From positions 36,261 to 100,260 of the forward strand of contig JBAOKB010000078.1 in assembly GCA_037044905.1 (NCBI GenBank): a stretch of DNA of 64,000 nucleotides, given 5' to 3'. This DNA is from Hortaea werneckii (lineage: Eukaryota > Ascomycota > Dothideomycetes > Mycosphaerellales > Teratosphaeriaceae). The notes under the pieces are model-generated. The model made no database searches and was not told the origin of the DNA. It worked only from the letters and a program-made list of their open reading frames with translations. Positions within the stretch are counted from its first letter, which is position 1. The number at the start of each line of letters is the position of its first letter. The translations under genes were made by a program, and so were the position numbers. This document shows positions 1 through 9,185 of this stretch, one piece after another.

Positions 1-171
1 GAGGTCACCCCGGTACCGGCGTTCAGGTCGTCGAACTGTTGATCGTTAGTACAGAACCGTCGAGAGTTGGGGGTCGAATATCCATTGACTTACGTTGGCG
101 CTACGCTGCTGGATGGCAGGCAAGGCAGAGGCAAGGCCGGAAAGGGCCAGAGTGTAGAGAGCGGCCTTCAT
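1..171 (-). CDS. Secreted protein, 5' end only (partial)
   Basis: The reverse strand has an ATG at 171 followed by a clear signal peptide: Met-Lys, then a hydrophobic Ala/Leu stretch ending in ALPAIQQR, which suggests signal peptidase cleavage near residues 16-18 and possibly a short propeptide. Exon 1 is 171-94. A 58-bp intron (93-36) has a GTAAGT donor, a TACTAACG branch site and a CAG acceptor. Exon 2 (35-1) continues in phase 0 as FDDLNAGTGVT and runs off the window edge. The family cannot be told from 37 residues. A small secreted or cell-wall protein is likely from the leader alone. Confidence 0.7.
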
Positions 172-1071
172 GGTGATATGGAAGTGCTAGAAGTCTTGAA
201 AAGAATTTGGAATGAGAATAAGTGAGTTGATGTCAGAGGGAAGTGACAAAAGGAAGCGTGGTATCAACGAAAGGCCTAGGCGGATCGCAGGGGGTTTATA
301 AATGTTTTGACAGAATCCAGGTTGCTGCTATAATGACATCTGAGGGCTCATTTCCAGACTCCTGAGCCTCGACTGAGGTCAAGAACGTTGGTGGACGTTG
401 TATAATAAGTGGAACGAAGTCACTTCAAGACGCCACTCACGCTATTGGACCTGTGAAAGTTGGGGAGCAGCGTACATTAGTGTTCCCAAGCACACCCGAA
501 AGTCGGACTGGCGCGCAACTGTATTGATTGAGACAGACGTTCCAGGCATCCTAAACTCCTACGAAAGATGCCACATCCCTCGTAATTCATACCGCTCATG
601 CCGTAAGAGTACATTTGAAGATGCGCATCCTGTGTATGGCTCGTTAAGGTAGTTGATCGTCCCCGGGACATGAGGAAGTCGTCGATCAGCCATGCACGTA
701 AGGTGCTGGCGAGAATAGCAAGTAAAATGTGACGTCGCTAGAGAAGCCAACTGGATCCACGGCAACTATATTTCGAATGGGTTGCTTCTCTAATGCCCTA
801 TTTGGTTGAGATGGATGTCTCTGCAAGTTCCACTTTGGGCAACGCAATTATACAGTTGATTCTCTATACAGAATTAGTCCAGGACTGATTGGTCTGGCCA
901 GATTAGTCATGTAGATCTTCACCTGCCGGGGTTGCTGCACTGGGCCGCTCTCCAAATCATCACCGCGATCTCCACATTCCTCCCCCCAAAAAACTAAAAT
1001 GTTGTTCTGTTCATAACGATCCTCCGCAATCGCTCTACTTGGCTACACCGTTAGAGCCTCAGGACGGGAAC
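172..1071. other. Intergenic, divergent promoter region
   Basis: This 900-bp gap separates the secreted protein gene (minus) from the CENP-B-like gene (plus). Apart from the TATA-like box I see no supported gene. The short open frames are mutually overlapping and lack fungal-like composition. Confidence 0.6.
295..303 (-). promoter_or_regulatory. TATA-like box upstream of the secreted protein gene
   Basis: ATTTATAAA on the reverse strand lies about 125 bp upstream of the ATG at 171. Spacing and sequence suit a TATA box of a well-expressed gene. This rests on sequence match alone. Confidence 0.35.
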
Positions 1072-2028
1072 ATGCCTTTGTGGATGTACGGGCCAGGCAA
1101 GGCTCCCCCTCGCCAGCCACGCCAAAAGGCCGCCGCGACTGTTCCTGTTCCAGCCCCAGAAGCGCGACCAAAAGCCACTCGACAATCATACACCGATTAT
1201 GAACGCGTCGCCGTTCGTCGGAAACATGCTGAAGAGCCCTCCTTAACCCAGAAGGAGATAATCCAATGGTTCGAGCCCAAATTTAATAAGACGCTCCGGC
1301 AGGTCACGGTCTCAGAGTTCCTCAGTAAGAAATATGCTCACCTCGACGAGCTGGAGGAAGGCTCAGACTGCAGACGCCATCGTGGAGAATCATGGCCAGA
1401 TCTGGAACGAGCTCTGGCTCAATGGTATATCATCAAAAGTCAGCAGGGGGAGCATGTAGGTGGCGACGTGCTGAAGAAGCAAGCGAAATTGTTCTGGGAC
1501 CGGCTGCCTCAATATCGAGGTATCGAGGAACCCACGTGGAGTAACGGCTGGCTTCAAGGTTTCAAGGCCCGGAGAGGCATCATCCCTCATCAAAGACGCC
1601 CACGGAAGCGCAAGAACCGCGAGGAAGACGAACCCGCAGAGTCAAGCCAGGTATCTCAGCAGACTAGTCACGATCCATCCCAGCCTACGCTACATCAGAC
1701 TCTTCAACAATCATCTCAGCAGCCATTCCAAGAGCAATCCCAGCCTCAATCCCACCAAATCATTGAGCCTGCCGAACGTGAGCCCTCAGCTCTTGGACTA
1801 CCAGCCGACAACGCTGAAGAGACAATGCCACACATCCGCCACCTCGAATGCCTCCAAGCCATCCAGACCCTACGCTTGTACGAGCAACAGCAGAAGGATT
1901 GCCAAACAGTCTTCCTGCACACCCTAGACGGCTATGAGAAAGTGGTTCGGACGCGGCTGCGGGAATCGCTGGAACCGAGCCAACCGGGCCAGCCGAATCA
2001 GATGAAAACCTTCTTCCCGTGGGACTGA
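1072..2028 (+). CDS. CENP-B/Abp1-type HTH protein lacking a transposase domain
   Basis: 318 residues from the first in-frame ATG; the frame is open further upstream but only with a TTG. A basic, proline-rich N-terminus is followed by two helix-turn-helix modules: a CENP-B N-terminal/psq-type unit at about residues 40-93 (YTDYERVAVRRKHAEE...) and a Tc5/CENPB-type unit at about 101-169 ending in TWSNGWLQGFKARRG, the hallmark of pogo-derived proteins. Next come a basic patch, a Gln/Ser-rich linker (about 190-240) and a C-terminal helical segment (about 258-310). The DDE catalytic domain of pogo transposases is absent. In fungi this family includes ARS/centromere-binding proteins such as Abp1 and Cbh1. 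Whether this one is a domesticated host factor is inference. Confidence 0.75.
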   Translation: MPLWMYGPGKAPPRQPRQKAAATVPVPAPEARPKATRQSYTDYERVAVRRKHAEEPSLTQKEIIQWFEPKFNKTLRQVTVSEFLSKKYAHLDELEEGSDCRRHRGESWPDLERALAQWYIIKSQQGEHVGGDVLKKQAKLFWDRLPQYRGIEEPTWSNGWLQGFKARRGIIPHQRRPRKRKNREEDEPAESSQVSQQTSHDPSQPTLHQTLQQSSQQPFQEQSQPQSHQIIEPAEREPSALGLPADNAEETMPHIRHLECLQAIQTLRLYEQQQKDCQTVFLHTLDGYEKVVRTRLRESLEPSQPGQPNQMKTFFPWD

Positions 2029-3178
2029 GATTTCTATGTCTTCGGTCTGAGGAGATGCTTTCCCTGGCTATAGCGATCCGAAGGCCCCTACACCATTTCA
2101 TATTCACACAGCAGTCTTCGTTGTGAATGGTCTTTCTGGTGCCTCGGCCTATTCAGAGGAGAACAACAGCTGCAAATTCAACAGTGGAAAGCCCGATCAC
2201 CAAACAGCAGCGCATATATATCTCTCCCCCCAAAGACTCCCCAGCGCCTGCGGCGAAGAAGATCTGGATGACAACTCTTTCCCCCCTATCACCAGATTAG
2301 CCGAAAACGCTCCAGCGATTGTATCCTAGCGAGTTGAATTGCAGCCCGAAATGGAGCCGTGATATGCGACTAGATGGTATTACATGAGCCTTTGATTCAG
2401 TGGCTCAGAGGCAGACAGGGTCCTCTCAGGAATCGGCTAGCAAAGCTATCTGAAGTAGTGTCAAGCTTGTGTGGCATGGCCCGCCGCGCAAAGGCGTTAT
2501 CGCGGCTTGCTAGAATAGTCAGTAGAGTCCACAGAAGAAATGAATATACCATCAAATTCAAGCCCAATTCTTTCGCGTGCCGAGCAGCTGTTTTTGCTTC
2601 TAATAAAGGGCCTCGATATTGCCCATCTGCCTGCTACCTCACCGCGGTGATCATATAAGACACTTGTAATGAACACAAGCAAGTAGCGTCCAACCCCTGC
2701 GAAAAAGATAGCAGCATCCAAGTAAATGGAAAAAGGAAAAAAAAAAGTGAGACGAATGCGTCAAGATCAAATGATGCCGCAAAAAGCAAGCGTCAAGCGC
2801 ACCAGCAGCAGCAGTAGCAGCGTACTGTTGAGCCCGACTTCCACGTTCGCGTAAAAGAAGCTATCTATATAGTACAGCCCCCCGTCCCCCCTCTCCTTGC
2901 CTCTCCCCTGTGGCTCGCCCGCCCTTTGTAACCCATCGTCATAGCATTCGTCCGAACCCAATGTAGGGAACCTCGTATGAAACCATCGGAACGCCGATTT
3001 GTCGTGCCCCCACTTTCCGAAACCCTCATCACCGACCGCCCTTGCTATTTAGCATCCCGAAGCAGAGAAACGTTGTAAGAAATTTAAGGAGCACACAAGG
3101 GTACATAGTAATAGGTGGTAAGACTTTTTGCTAGTACCAAGCGGGCGGGGGGAACCCACGGCCACGAGCAGCAGCTTC
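2029..3178. other. Intergenic, between convergent genes
   Basis: About 1.15 kb between the 3' ends of the CENP-B-like gene and scd6. It includes a short imperfect CAG-rich patch near 2801-2820 and probably both 3' UTRs. No open frame here has recognisable protein character. Confidence 0.6.
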
Positions 3179-5114
3179 CTAGACTGCCTGGGTAGAGTCG
3201 AAACCGCCCCGTCCGTGTCCACGCCCTCGGGGCTCGTATCCACCTCGACCGTAAGCGCCCCGACCACGGCCGAAACCGCGACCTCGTCCGCGTCCGCGGA
3301 AGCCGCCTCGGTAGCCCATGTCGACGGAGCCCTGGCCGAAGGTCTCGACGTTGCGGGTTCGCTCTTCGCGTCTCAACGCGCGACCGTCGACGCTCTCGGC
3401 ACCGGTCATGCGGTCCTTCAGATCACTGCTAATGTCGTCGAAGAAGGAGGACTTCTTGTCGTAGCCGGTCTTGTCTGCGGCGGCAGCGGGGATGACTACA
3501 TCATCGGCGCCATCTGCAGCTGCGTGACCGTTTGTGGCAGTCTCCATTGGGTTGGGTACGTTGCCATTAGTTGGGCTCGTCACTGGACTGCCCGTGGCGA
3601 TTGCCTCCTTGATGAGGTCGCCCTTGTTGAATTTCGCGTTCGCAGCATCAAAGTCATAGTCTTCCTTGGGTACTTCCATGGGCTTGCTCTCACGTCTACC
3701 GCCCCTGACACCTCCACGTCCGCGTCCACGGCCGCGTTGCTGACCATCTTGTATTCTCATTTGGTTGACTTGTTGTGAAAGGGTGTCGACGCCGACTTGC
3801 TGCTGTTGTTGTTGCTGTCTGTTCTGCACGGGACCCAGCTTAGCCATGGCGGCCGCGACAGCTGCGGTGGCTGCCTGAGTGGCATCTTGCGCAGTATTTG
3901 GCTGGGCGGGAGGAGCGGGTTGAGGGGCTTGTGGCGCCGCGACAGGCTTCTGAGGTGGCCTTGCGGCAGGGTTAGGGGAGGTAAGAGGAAGAGCAACGCG
4001 GCTAGGATTTGCTCGCTGTGGCTTCTGCGCTGCTGGCTGTTGGGATTGTGTCACGGCTGAAGGAGCAGTCGCTGCGGCTTGCGGTGGCTTGGATTCGACC
4101 GGCGGCGGAGGTGCAGGAGTTCCCGACATCTCAACCGGGTTCGACTGTTGTGCCTCCGGTGGCCCTTGTGGGGGCGGAGGTACTTGAGCGGCAGCAGTTG
4201 GCTGGGGTGTGCCTTGCTTGCTACCGATTGGTGGTTGTTGCGGAGGACCTGGCGGTGGTCTCTGGTTCATCGGCCCGCCTGGAGGACCGAGGGGCATCTG
4301 ACCCGGTGGGCCGAATGCTCCAGGAGGAGGTGGACCCATGAACCCCTGGCCTGGCGGAGGGCCGAAATAGCCTGGCGGTGGACCGAAGCCCATGCCAGGC
4401 GGTCCACCGTAACCCGGGACCGCGCCTGGGCTACCTGGGAAGCCATGTGGACCGCCAGGGCCTTGGAAGCGTGATTGCTGCTGAAATTGGTTCGGAGGTG
4501 GGCCGTAGCCAAAGTGTTGCTGGTTGGGGTAAGGAGGGCCGCCGAACTGGTTTGGTTGCTGAGGTGGAGGGGGTTGTTGCGAAGGTGTCGGTCGTGCTGA
4601 CTACAGTTCATGACGTTAGCTAGTCGTCTCTTTCAATGCTTTCAACAATAGCAATGCATTCAAGACGTGTCTGATCAGAAGGAAGGCAACATGGAAATTA
4701 TCCGCACGGTTTTGCGCACTCAGGAATACTGATATGTTTTTACATCCAAAATTCTTCATCAGGTGACACTTGAGGTATATGCACCTCGATCGCGTGACGA
4801 GGGGCGAGGCAACTTACTCCTAATATCGCAGGGTCATCTGGCATTCGAGGTGGCTCGTTCTCCTTCGGCGCCGCCGGCGGGGCCACGATCGTGAGCTCCT
4901 TCACATCGCTGCCTCTAAACACTATGTACTCGTACACGTGGTCGGAGCCGGGGATCTCTTGTGAAGGATCACCCTTACGGCCTTCGGTACCATATGAGGA
5001 GACGGATTCAAGAGCGACGGTGTGGTTCTCGCTGTTGATCTCGTGAAGGGTGCCGATGTATTTGATGTCGGATTTGGAGATGAGGGAGATACGCGAGCCG
5101 ATGTATTCGGACAT
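3179..5114 (-). CDS. scd6: Scd6/Sum2/LSM14-type mRNP protein
   Basis: A translational repressor and decapping co-factor of cytoplasmic mRNPs and P-bodies, judged by family. Exon 1 is 5114-4818 (99 codons), the 217-bp intron 4817-4601 has GTAAGT and TAG ends with a GCTAACG branch, and exon 2 is 4600-3179; total 572 residues. Visible modules: an LSm domain at about 1-80 (MSEYIGSRISLISKSDIKY...); a long Pro/Gln/Gly-rich linker; a first RGG patch; an FDF box near 410 (DYDFDAANAKFNKG); an FFD box near 490 (SSFFDDISSDLKDR); a TFG box near 523 (NVETFGQGSVD); and a dense C-terminal RGG tail. This order is diagnostic of Scd6/LSM14. The start is fixed by the conserved LSm N-terminus; upstream in-frame sequence is low complexity. 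The gene is divergent from the PEX39-like gene. Confidence 0.93.
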
Positions 5115-5432
5115 CGCGGCGGTGATGAAGAGAGAAGGAAAGGGGAGGAGGGGGAGGTGGTGTTGTAAGAGCAAGTGATGGAGGGATGTTGTGGTGGTGG
5201 ATTGAAGTTGGCGAAGCGAAGCAAGAAGCAATTCTGCGCGCAGCTTCGAACGAGGCTGGAAGCTTGGACCGCCAAGGCCAATGCCACGTGTGAAAGTCCT
5301 GGGACCGCGATGAACCCGTGTCATGTGGGTGGCGTCCGCATAAGGTATGAGTAAAGGAGGTTGGTTATTTGTCTAATATTCACAAAAAATATCATTGCTG
5401 GAGTCCGGTGAATCTTTGTTTGATAGTTGATC
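5115..5432. promoter_or_regulatory. Bidirectional promoter of scd6 and the PEX39-like gene
   Basis: A 318-bp shared upstream region between divergent ATGs. It holds one CACGTG E-box at 5285-5290. Nothing else stands out. Regulatory function of the E-box is inferred from sequence only. Confidence 0.45.
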
Positions 5433-5984
5433 ATGGCCACCGAATCTAGCAGTGATCTCAACCCCAACACCTACCTGTTCAATCAACTAGACAGCTACCC
5501 ATGGGATGAAGATCAGGAGTTTCAAGGCGGACTACAGGCTATCTTAGGTTCGGTTCAAGATCCTGCTCAGGTCGAGCATTTGACGCTACGAGCGAAATGC
5601 TACTTCTATGCCCGCAAGGCAGGAACACATGTCGATTTTGATGGATATAAGCGATGGGTAGAGAATGGGCACAGTGATCCTAACGCAGGATCGTCCTTGA
5701 ACGGCAGTCATGCGTCCACTGCTCAAGCGCCTCCACCTAGCGATTCGCTTGAGGATACCGAGGGGACGCAATCACAATCGGATGGCGGCATGGGCAATGC
5801 ACCCAAACCTGCTAGTTTTGCAGAGCTCGTCGATATGATCGCCGAAGGCAAGCCAATCCCCGGGATCAAGGACATTCCCGACACCATTCTTGAAGGACAA
5901 GCGAGTGAAAGTCAGAAGTCAGTGAGGAAGAAGCCGTGGGAAAAGGAGCCAGGTCAGGCACAAACGCCTAGTTGGTTAAGATGA
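5433..5984 (+). CDS. PEX39-like peroxisomal import factor (KPWE motif)
   Basis: 183 residues, single exon, starting at the ATG at 5433. The N-terminal part (about 10-70) has a compact segment beginning YLFNQLDSYPWDEDQEFQGG, which resembles an uncharacterised fungal domain. A Ser/Gln-rich linker follows. The C-terminal half carries a conserved block at 129-155 containing GKPIPGIKDIPDTILEG, then a basic stretch ending in KPWE at 167-170. Yeast Yjr012c/Pex39 and human C6ORF226 are described as sharing this short helix-plus-[R/K]PWE arrangement, which binds Pex7 and aids import of PTS2 cargo. The assignment rests on recognising the motif block and was not tested by search. It shares a promoter with scd6; no functional link is implied. 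Confidence 0.72.
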   Translation: MATESSSDLNPNTYLFNQLDSYPWDEDQEFQGGLQAILGSVQDPAQVEHLTLRAKCYFYARKAGTHVDFDGYKRWVENGHSDPNAGSSLNGSHASTAQAPPPSDSLEDTEGTQSQSDGGMGNAPKPASFAELVDMIAEGKPIPGIKDIPDTILEGQASESQKSVRKKPWEKEPGQAQTPSWLR

Positions 5985-6229
5985 GCTGAAATCTCGCATA
6001 TTCGAGTATCAATCGGTTGCAGAATAGCTGCTTAAGTCCATCCCAACCGCCACGACATTGCTCCTTCTCCGCTCCTAAACTTTTGAATGCACGCCTCTTA
6101 TGTGGGCTCGGAATTCTGCAGCGTCTGGCATCTTTCAAAACGCCTAAGGTCCTGGCGTGCTCCATCTCTCCACGAAAAGGCATTAGTCCTGCCCGTGTAC
6201 TCTGCTTCAGGCGGGCAATGAGGTCGCCG

Positions 6230-6880
6230 TCATTCGGTAAGCCTGACTGGGCTCGAAGTTGCTAAGCTGCTCGCTGCATCTTCCAAAAGACGTAAGACCT
6301 TGGCATATTCCCTGCCGAGCTGAACCTCTAGAGACTCGTAGTCCTTGCGCTCCATATCCAGGAACTCCCACACTTCGGCAATCGTGCCCCTGCTTCCCAG
6401 AACTTCATACTCAGCATTGAAATCATGGGCCTCACAGAATTTGCTCCATGCCAAAAGGCTATCCTGGTCCTCTGCCAAGGCGTCGGTGACAAGATCCGAG
6501 TCAGTCACGATGACGCGCAGCTTCAATTTTGACCCAATCAAGCAACGGCATTTGGGCGAGCAGCGTTGAAGGGATAATTCTAGCTCGGACATGGACCTCA
6601 TATCCACCCAATTTTCTTCTATGACGATGTCCGTGGCTCTGGGGTCCAGAAATAGTCGTCTGAGGACGCTGTCGTACTCGCAGGAGACCTCCTTGTTTGC
6701 CAGCACTATGCGGCTGGTCGAGATGAAAGATCGAGGGTCGAAGCCTTGGCTGTGGAAGAGCGACATCGGTCGGCTCATTGGCCCTCTCTTGATGCGGATT
6801 CTTTCGTTGGTAATCACAGCCTCGTAGATGCAGTTGCGAAGCTCTGGCGGCAGCTTCATGAGTGGGAATGTCTGTGCCAT
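6230..6880 (-). CDS. F-box-like protein, paralogue 1
   Basis: 216 residues, single exon. The start at 6880 is chosen because MAQTFPLMKLPPELRNCIYE aligns directly with the start of its neighbour; the open frame extends upstream but without that similarity. The LPxELRxxIY core near the N-terminus is the abbreviated F-box-like motif common in large ascomycete families. The rest is an unclassified alpha/beta segment with a Cys-containing patch (CSPKCRC) near residue 130. F-box proteins normally bind Skp1 and recruit targets to SCF ubiquitin ligases, but this short form has not been shown to. Substrate unknown. Confidence 0.7.
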   Translation of the reverse strand: MAQTFPLMKLPPELRNCIYEAVITNERIRIKRGPMSRPMSLFHSQGFDPRSFISTSRIVLANKEVSCEYDSVLRRLFLDPRATDIVIEENWVDMRSMSELELSLQRCSPKCRCLIGSKLKLRVIVTDSDLVTDALAEDQDSLLAWSKFCEAHDFNAEYEVLGSRGTIAEVWEFLDMERKDYESLEVQLGREYAKVLRLLEDAASSLATSSPVRLTE

Positions 6881-7246
6881 GCTGACGGTGACCGTATGTA
6901 TCGGACTCAAAGTTGGATTGTCGAGGACGAAGTTATGGAGTGAAAGAATCAAATGATATCGACAACAAACGTCCGCGTGGCCTTTCACGTGAAGGTCGTT
7001 GAAGAGCTAGAGTGCTTGGCGTCACTTCCACGTTTCACGATTCAGGAAAGTGCGAGACAGGGGTTGGGAGGAGCTCGAAAAAACGAAAAAGAAGGGAAAA
7101 GAACACGGATTGAAGTACCAGGACCTAATGGTAATTTTCTAGCTACTAGAGTCTCATTATGCGCTTGGTCCTCTCCTCACCACTGCCTCCGTGTGTCTCC
7201 CATGAACGAAGCAAACATTCTCCAACTCTCCATCGACAGCCACTCC
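6881..7246. other. Intergenic between the F-box-like paralogues
   Basis: This 366-bp stretch is the presumed promoter of paralogue 1 and the 3' UTR of paralogue 2. It contains a CACGTG at 6986-6991. No gene seen. Confidence 0.5.
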
Positions 7247-7933
7247 TCACTCCAAGTGGTACTGCCTAGGACGGCAGAGAAAATCGTCAAGGTAGCCGTC
7301 GTTGCGTCGAACTGATGGATTGTAAGGTCCCACCACGGCCGAATAAATTTTAACACGTTCATCCATGGCGCGCTTTCTCACCCCGCTCCAGGCACCGATT
7401 AAGATTGCTTGCAGGCGGATGTATTCTGCGAGAAATCTCCTGCAATCGATTTCGGCCCTTGACTTCCGCTCACGAGAATCTCTACCGTCCATCGTATAGC
7501 GCACAATCTTGTCCTTGACAGCACACTTGTGACACCACGATCTTAGACTTCTGCCGTCATTTTTGGAGCGCCACTTGAGGAAGCGAAGCTTGACATGCTT
7601 GATTCTAGCTTTAGCGACGCCATTTTGATATGGAGATAGCCCTTCCAAGGCAGCAGGGATCGCATCGAAGTCGAAGTCGCAAATGTGGGCCTGGATCTCA
7701 GCGGTCGGAAATTCTGCAGAGGTGGCGACTTTGCGCAGCACGTCGCTGAATTCGCGGTGGATCGCCTTGGAGCTCAGAAGGAGTGCAGTTGGAGAAGTGA
7801 ACGGATATGCGCGGGATAATCGGGTCGATTTCGGTCGTGTATCAAGACTGATAGGCAAACCGAGAACGACGAACTCATAGATGATAGTGCGGAGTTCTGC
7901 TGGCAGATCCATGATGGGGAAGGTGATCTCCAT
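7247..7933 (-). CDS. F-box-like protein, paralogue 2
   Basis: 228 residues, single exon. It opens with MEITFPIMDLPAELRTIIYE, matching the first paralogue position by position (TFPxM, LPxELR, IYE), so the two arose by duplication or belong to one expanded family. The C-terminal region has a Cys pair (WCHKC) and is rich in Arg/Lys, and otherwise shows little similarity to paralogue 1. Role in an SCF complex is inference from the motif. Both genes lie head-to-tail on the minus strand. Confidence 0.72.
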   Translation of the reverse strand: MEITFPIMDLPAELRTIIYEFVVLGLPISLDTRPKSTRLSRAYPFTSPTALLLSSKAIHREFSDVLRKVATSAEFPTAEIQAHICDFDFDAIPAALEGLSPYQNGVAKARIKHVKLRFLKWRSKNDGRSLRSWCHKCAVKDKIVRYTMDGRDSRERKSRAEIDCRRFLAEYIRLQAILIGAWSGVRKRAMDERVKIYSAVVGPYNPSVRRNDGYLDDFLCRPRQYHLE

Positions 7934-8280
7934 CGTGAGTAGTGGTAGGCTCAGGCGTGTCGGGCCATATGTAAGCTTGATGAACTGTGCGAATCGCGAG
8001 TTGTGTGAGGGTAAGAGGCGGCGTCGATGTCGTGTCGAGGCAGGAAAGTAGAAGAGAAAGAAAGCGGTAGTGAACGCTCCGTCGGATCACATGCAAAACT
8101 CGGTCACATGCAAAACTCGGCCAACAAACGCGAGATTTTCCTATCTCATTGCTTTAGAGAAGGTATTACTAACCGAAGGGGTAATATAGTCGCGTAGAGA
8201 GTAAAAAAAGCTAACGGGGATTCATGGATATAAAGCGGTCTTGCTAGTCGGAGGATTCACATCGAGTTCGAGCTGTGCTA
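7934..8280. other. Intergenic upstream of F-box-like paralogue 2
   Basis: 347 bp between the F-box-like gene start and the 3' end of the small membrane protein gene. It holds a perfect 17-bp tandem duplication (listed separately). No gene seen. Confidence 0.5.
8087..8120. repeat. 17-bp perfect tandem duplication
   Basis: The unit tcacatgcaaaactcgg occurs twice without a gap (8087-8103, 8104-8120), about 155 bp upstream of the F-box-like paralogue 2 start. It could double a regulator site or be a simple slippage product. Confidence 0.9.
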
Positions 8281-8834
8281 TTATCGAGCACCAAAAAGCC
8301 CCTCACCCAGCGTCCCAGCTACCCACGAGTACTCCAGCCACTGCAACATCTGAAGTAGGTTCTGCGTCGCTTGCTGCGCCTCATTATACCCTTCCATGTT
8401 GGGCAATGGGAGCTTGATGCCGACCGTCTTGCCGTCGGAAGGAGCCCAGTAATTCTGCATATGCCCACGTGCAAAAAAGACCCCGACAAGGAGAGCGGGA
8501 GAGATGCAGAAGTGGAGCCAGACTGGGAGGGTAGAGGGCGGTACGAAGGTGAGGATGGAGGATGCGAGGAGAGATGCGAAGACCTACGGTGGATTCAGTC
8601 GTTGGGAACTTGTGTCTGGGACATGATAAATGGACATACGGCCGCCGCTCCCGACGCTTGAGTCGTCTGAGTCTTTCGGAGTTGCTCGTCGACCTGTTGC
8701 GACCATTTGGCGAGTTTCTTGGTCGTTTGCTCGTACTTCTGCAGGTTGGTGATGGCGAGGTAGGATTGGTAGCCGCCGTAGCAGCACAGTGCCACTTGAC
8801 AAGCATGCGCGAAGCGAAGGAGAGCGGCAGCCAT
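8281..8834 (-). CDS. Small conserved-looking membrane protein, unknown function
   Basis: Two exons: 8834-8640 (65 codons) and 8583-8281, joined across a 56-bp intron (8639-8584, GTATGT donor, GTAG acceptor, phase 0), giving 165 residues. A hydrophobic N-terminal segment (about 4-30, ALLRFAHACQVALCCYGGYQ) precedes a charged, coiled-coil-like stretch (about 31-60). Exon 2 encodes two further hydrophobic segments separated by a Pro-containing turn, then a soluble tail containing LPNMEGYNEAQQATQNLLQM. The coherent reading across the splice supports a real gene. I do not recognise the family; an organelle membrane protein is possible. Confidence 0.65.
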
Positions 8835-9185
8835 TGTATTACCCCTTGTTCTCCTCTCCTTATCCAAAGACTTTCAGAAATGTACCTTCACTTCAGATTT
8901 GACACGAGCCAATGGTGTAGTGTTCTCTACCATGTACGTCAACAGCGCGTGAGTTACATCACAGCAAACCAAAGTGCGGGCGTCTTTCCGCTTCAGCGCG
9001 GGAGCAGCCGGTTTGTTTTGATCGGGAAACTCAGTCAATCAACAAGCAATCAATTGTCTCCCCAATGTCCTTCCCCGCTATCGTACATTGAACCCACGCG
9101 CAATCGCTTCGCGACTCTGGTACCACATTGGATTATTGATAGAGTCATCCTGGATCTCGAAAAGGAAAATTGGCCGCCGCGCGGC
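8835..9185. promoter_or_regulatory. Bidirectional promoter region of the small membrane protein and mif2
   Basis: 351 bp between divergent starts. No element I can name with confidence. Confidence 0.4.

Noticed and set aside
5285..5290. CACGTG E-boxes at 5285, 6986, 14320, 18771 and 48364 as a shared regulon
   Set aside because: About 15 copies are expected by chance in 64 kb, so five in intergenic DNA is not a clear excess. Only the 10-bp palindrome at 48362 was kept as a feature.
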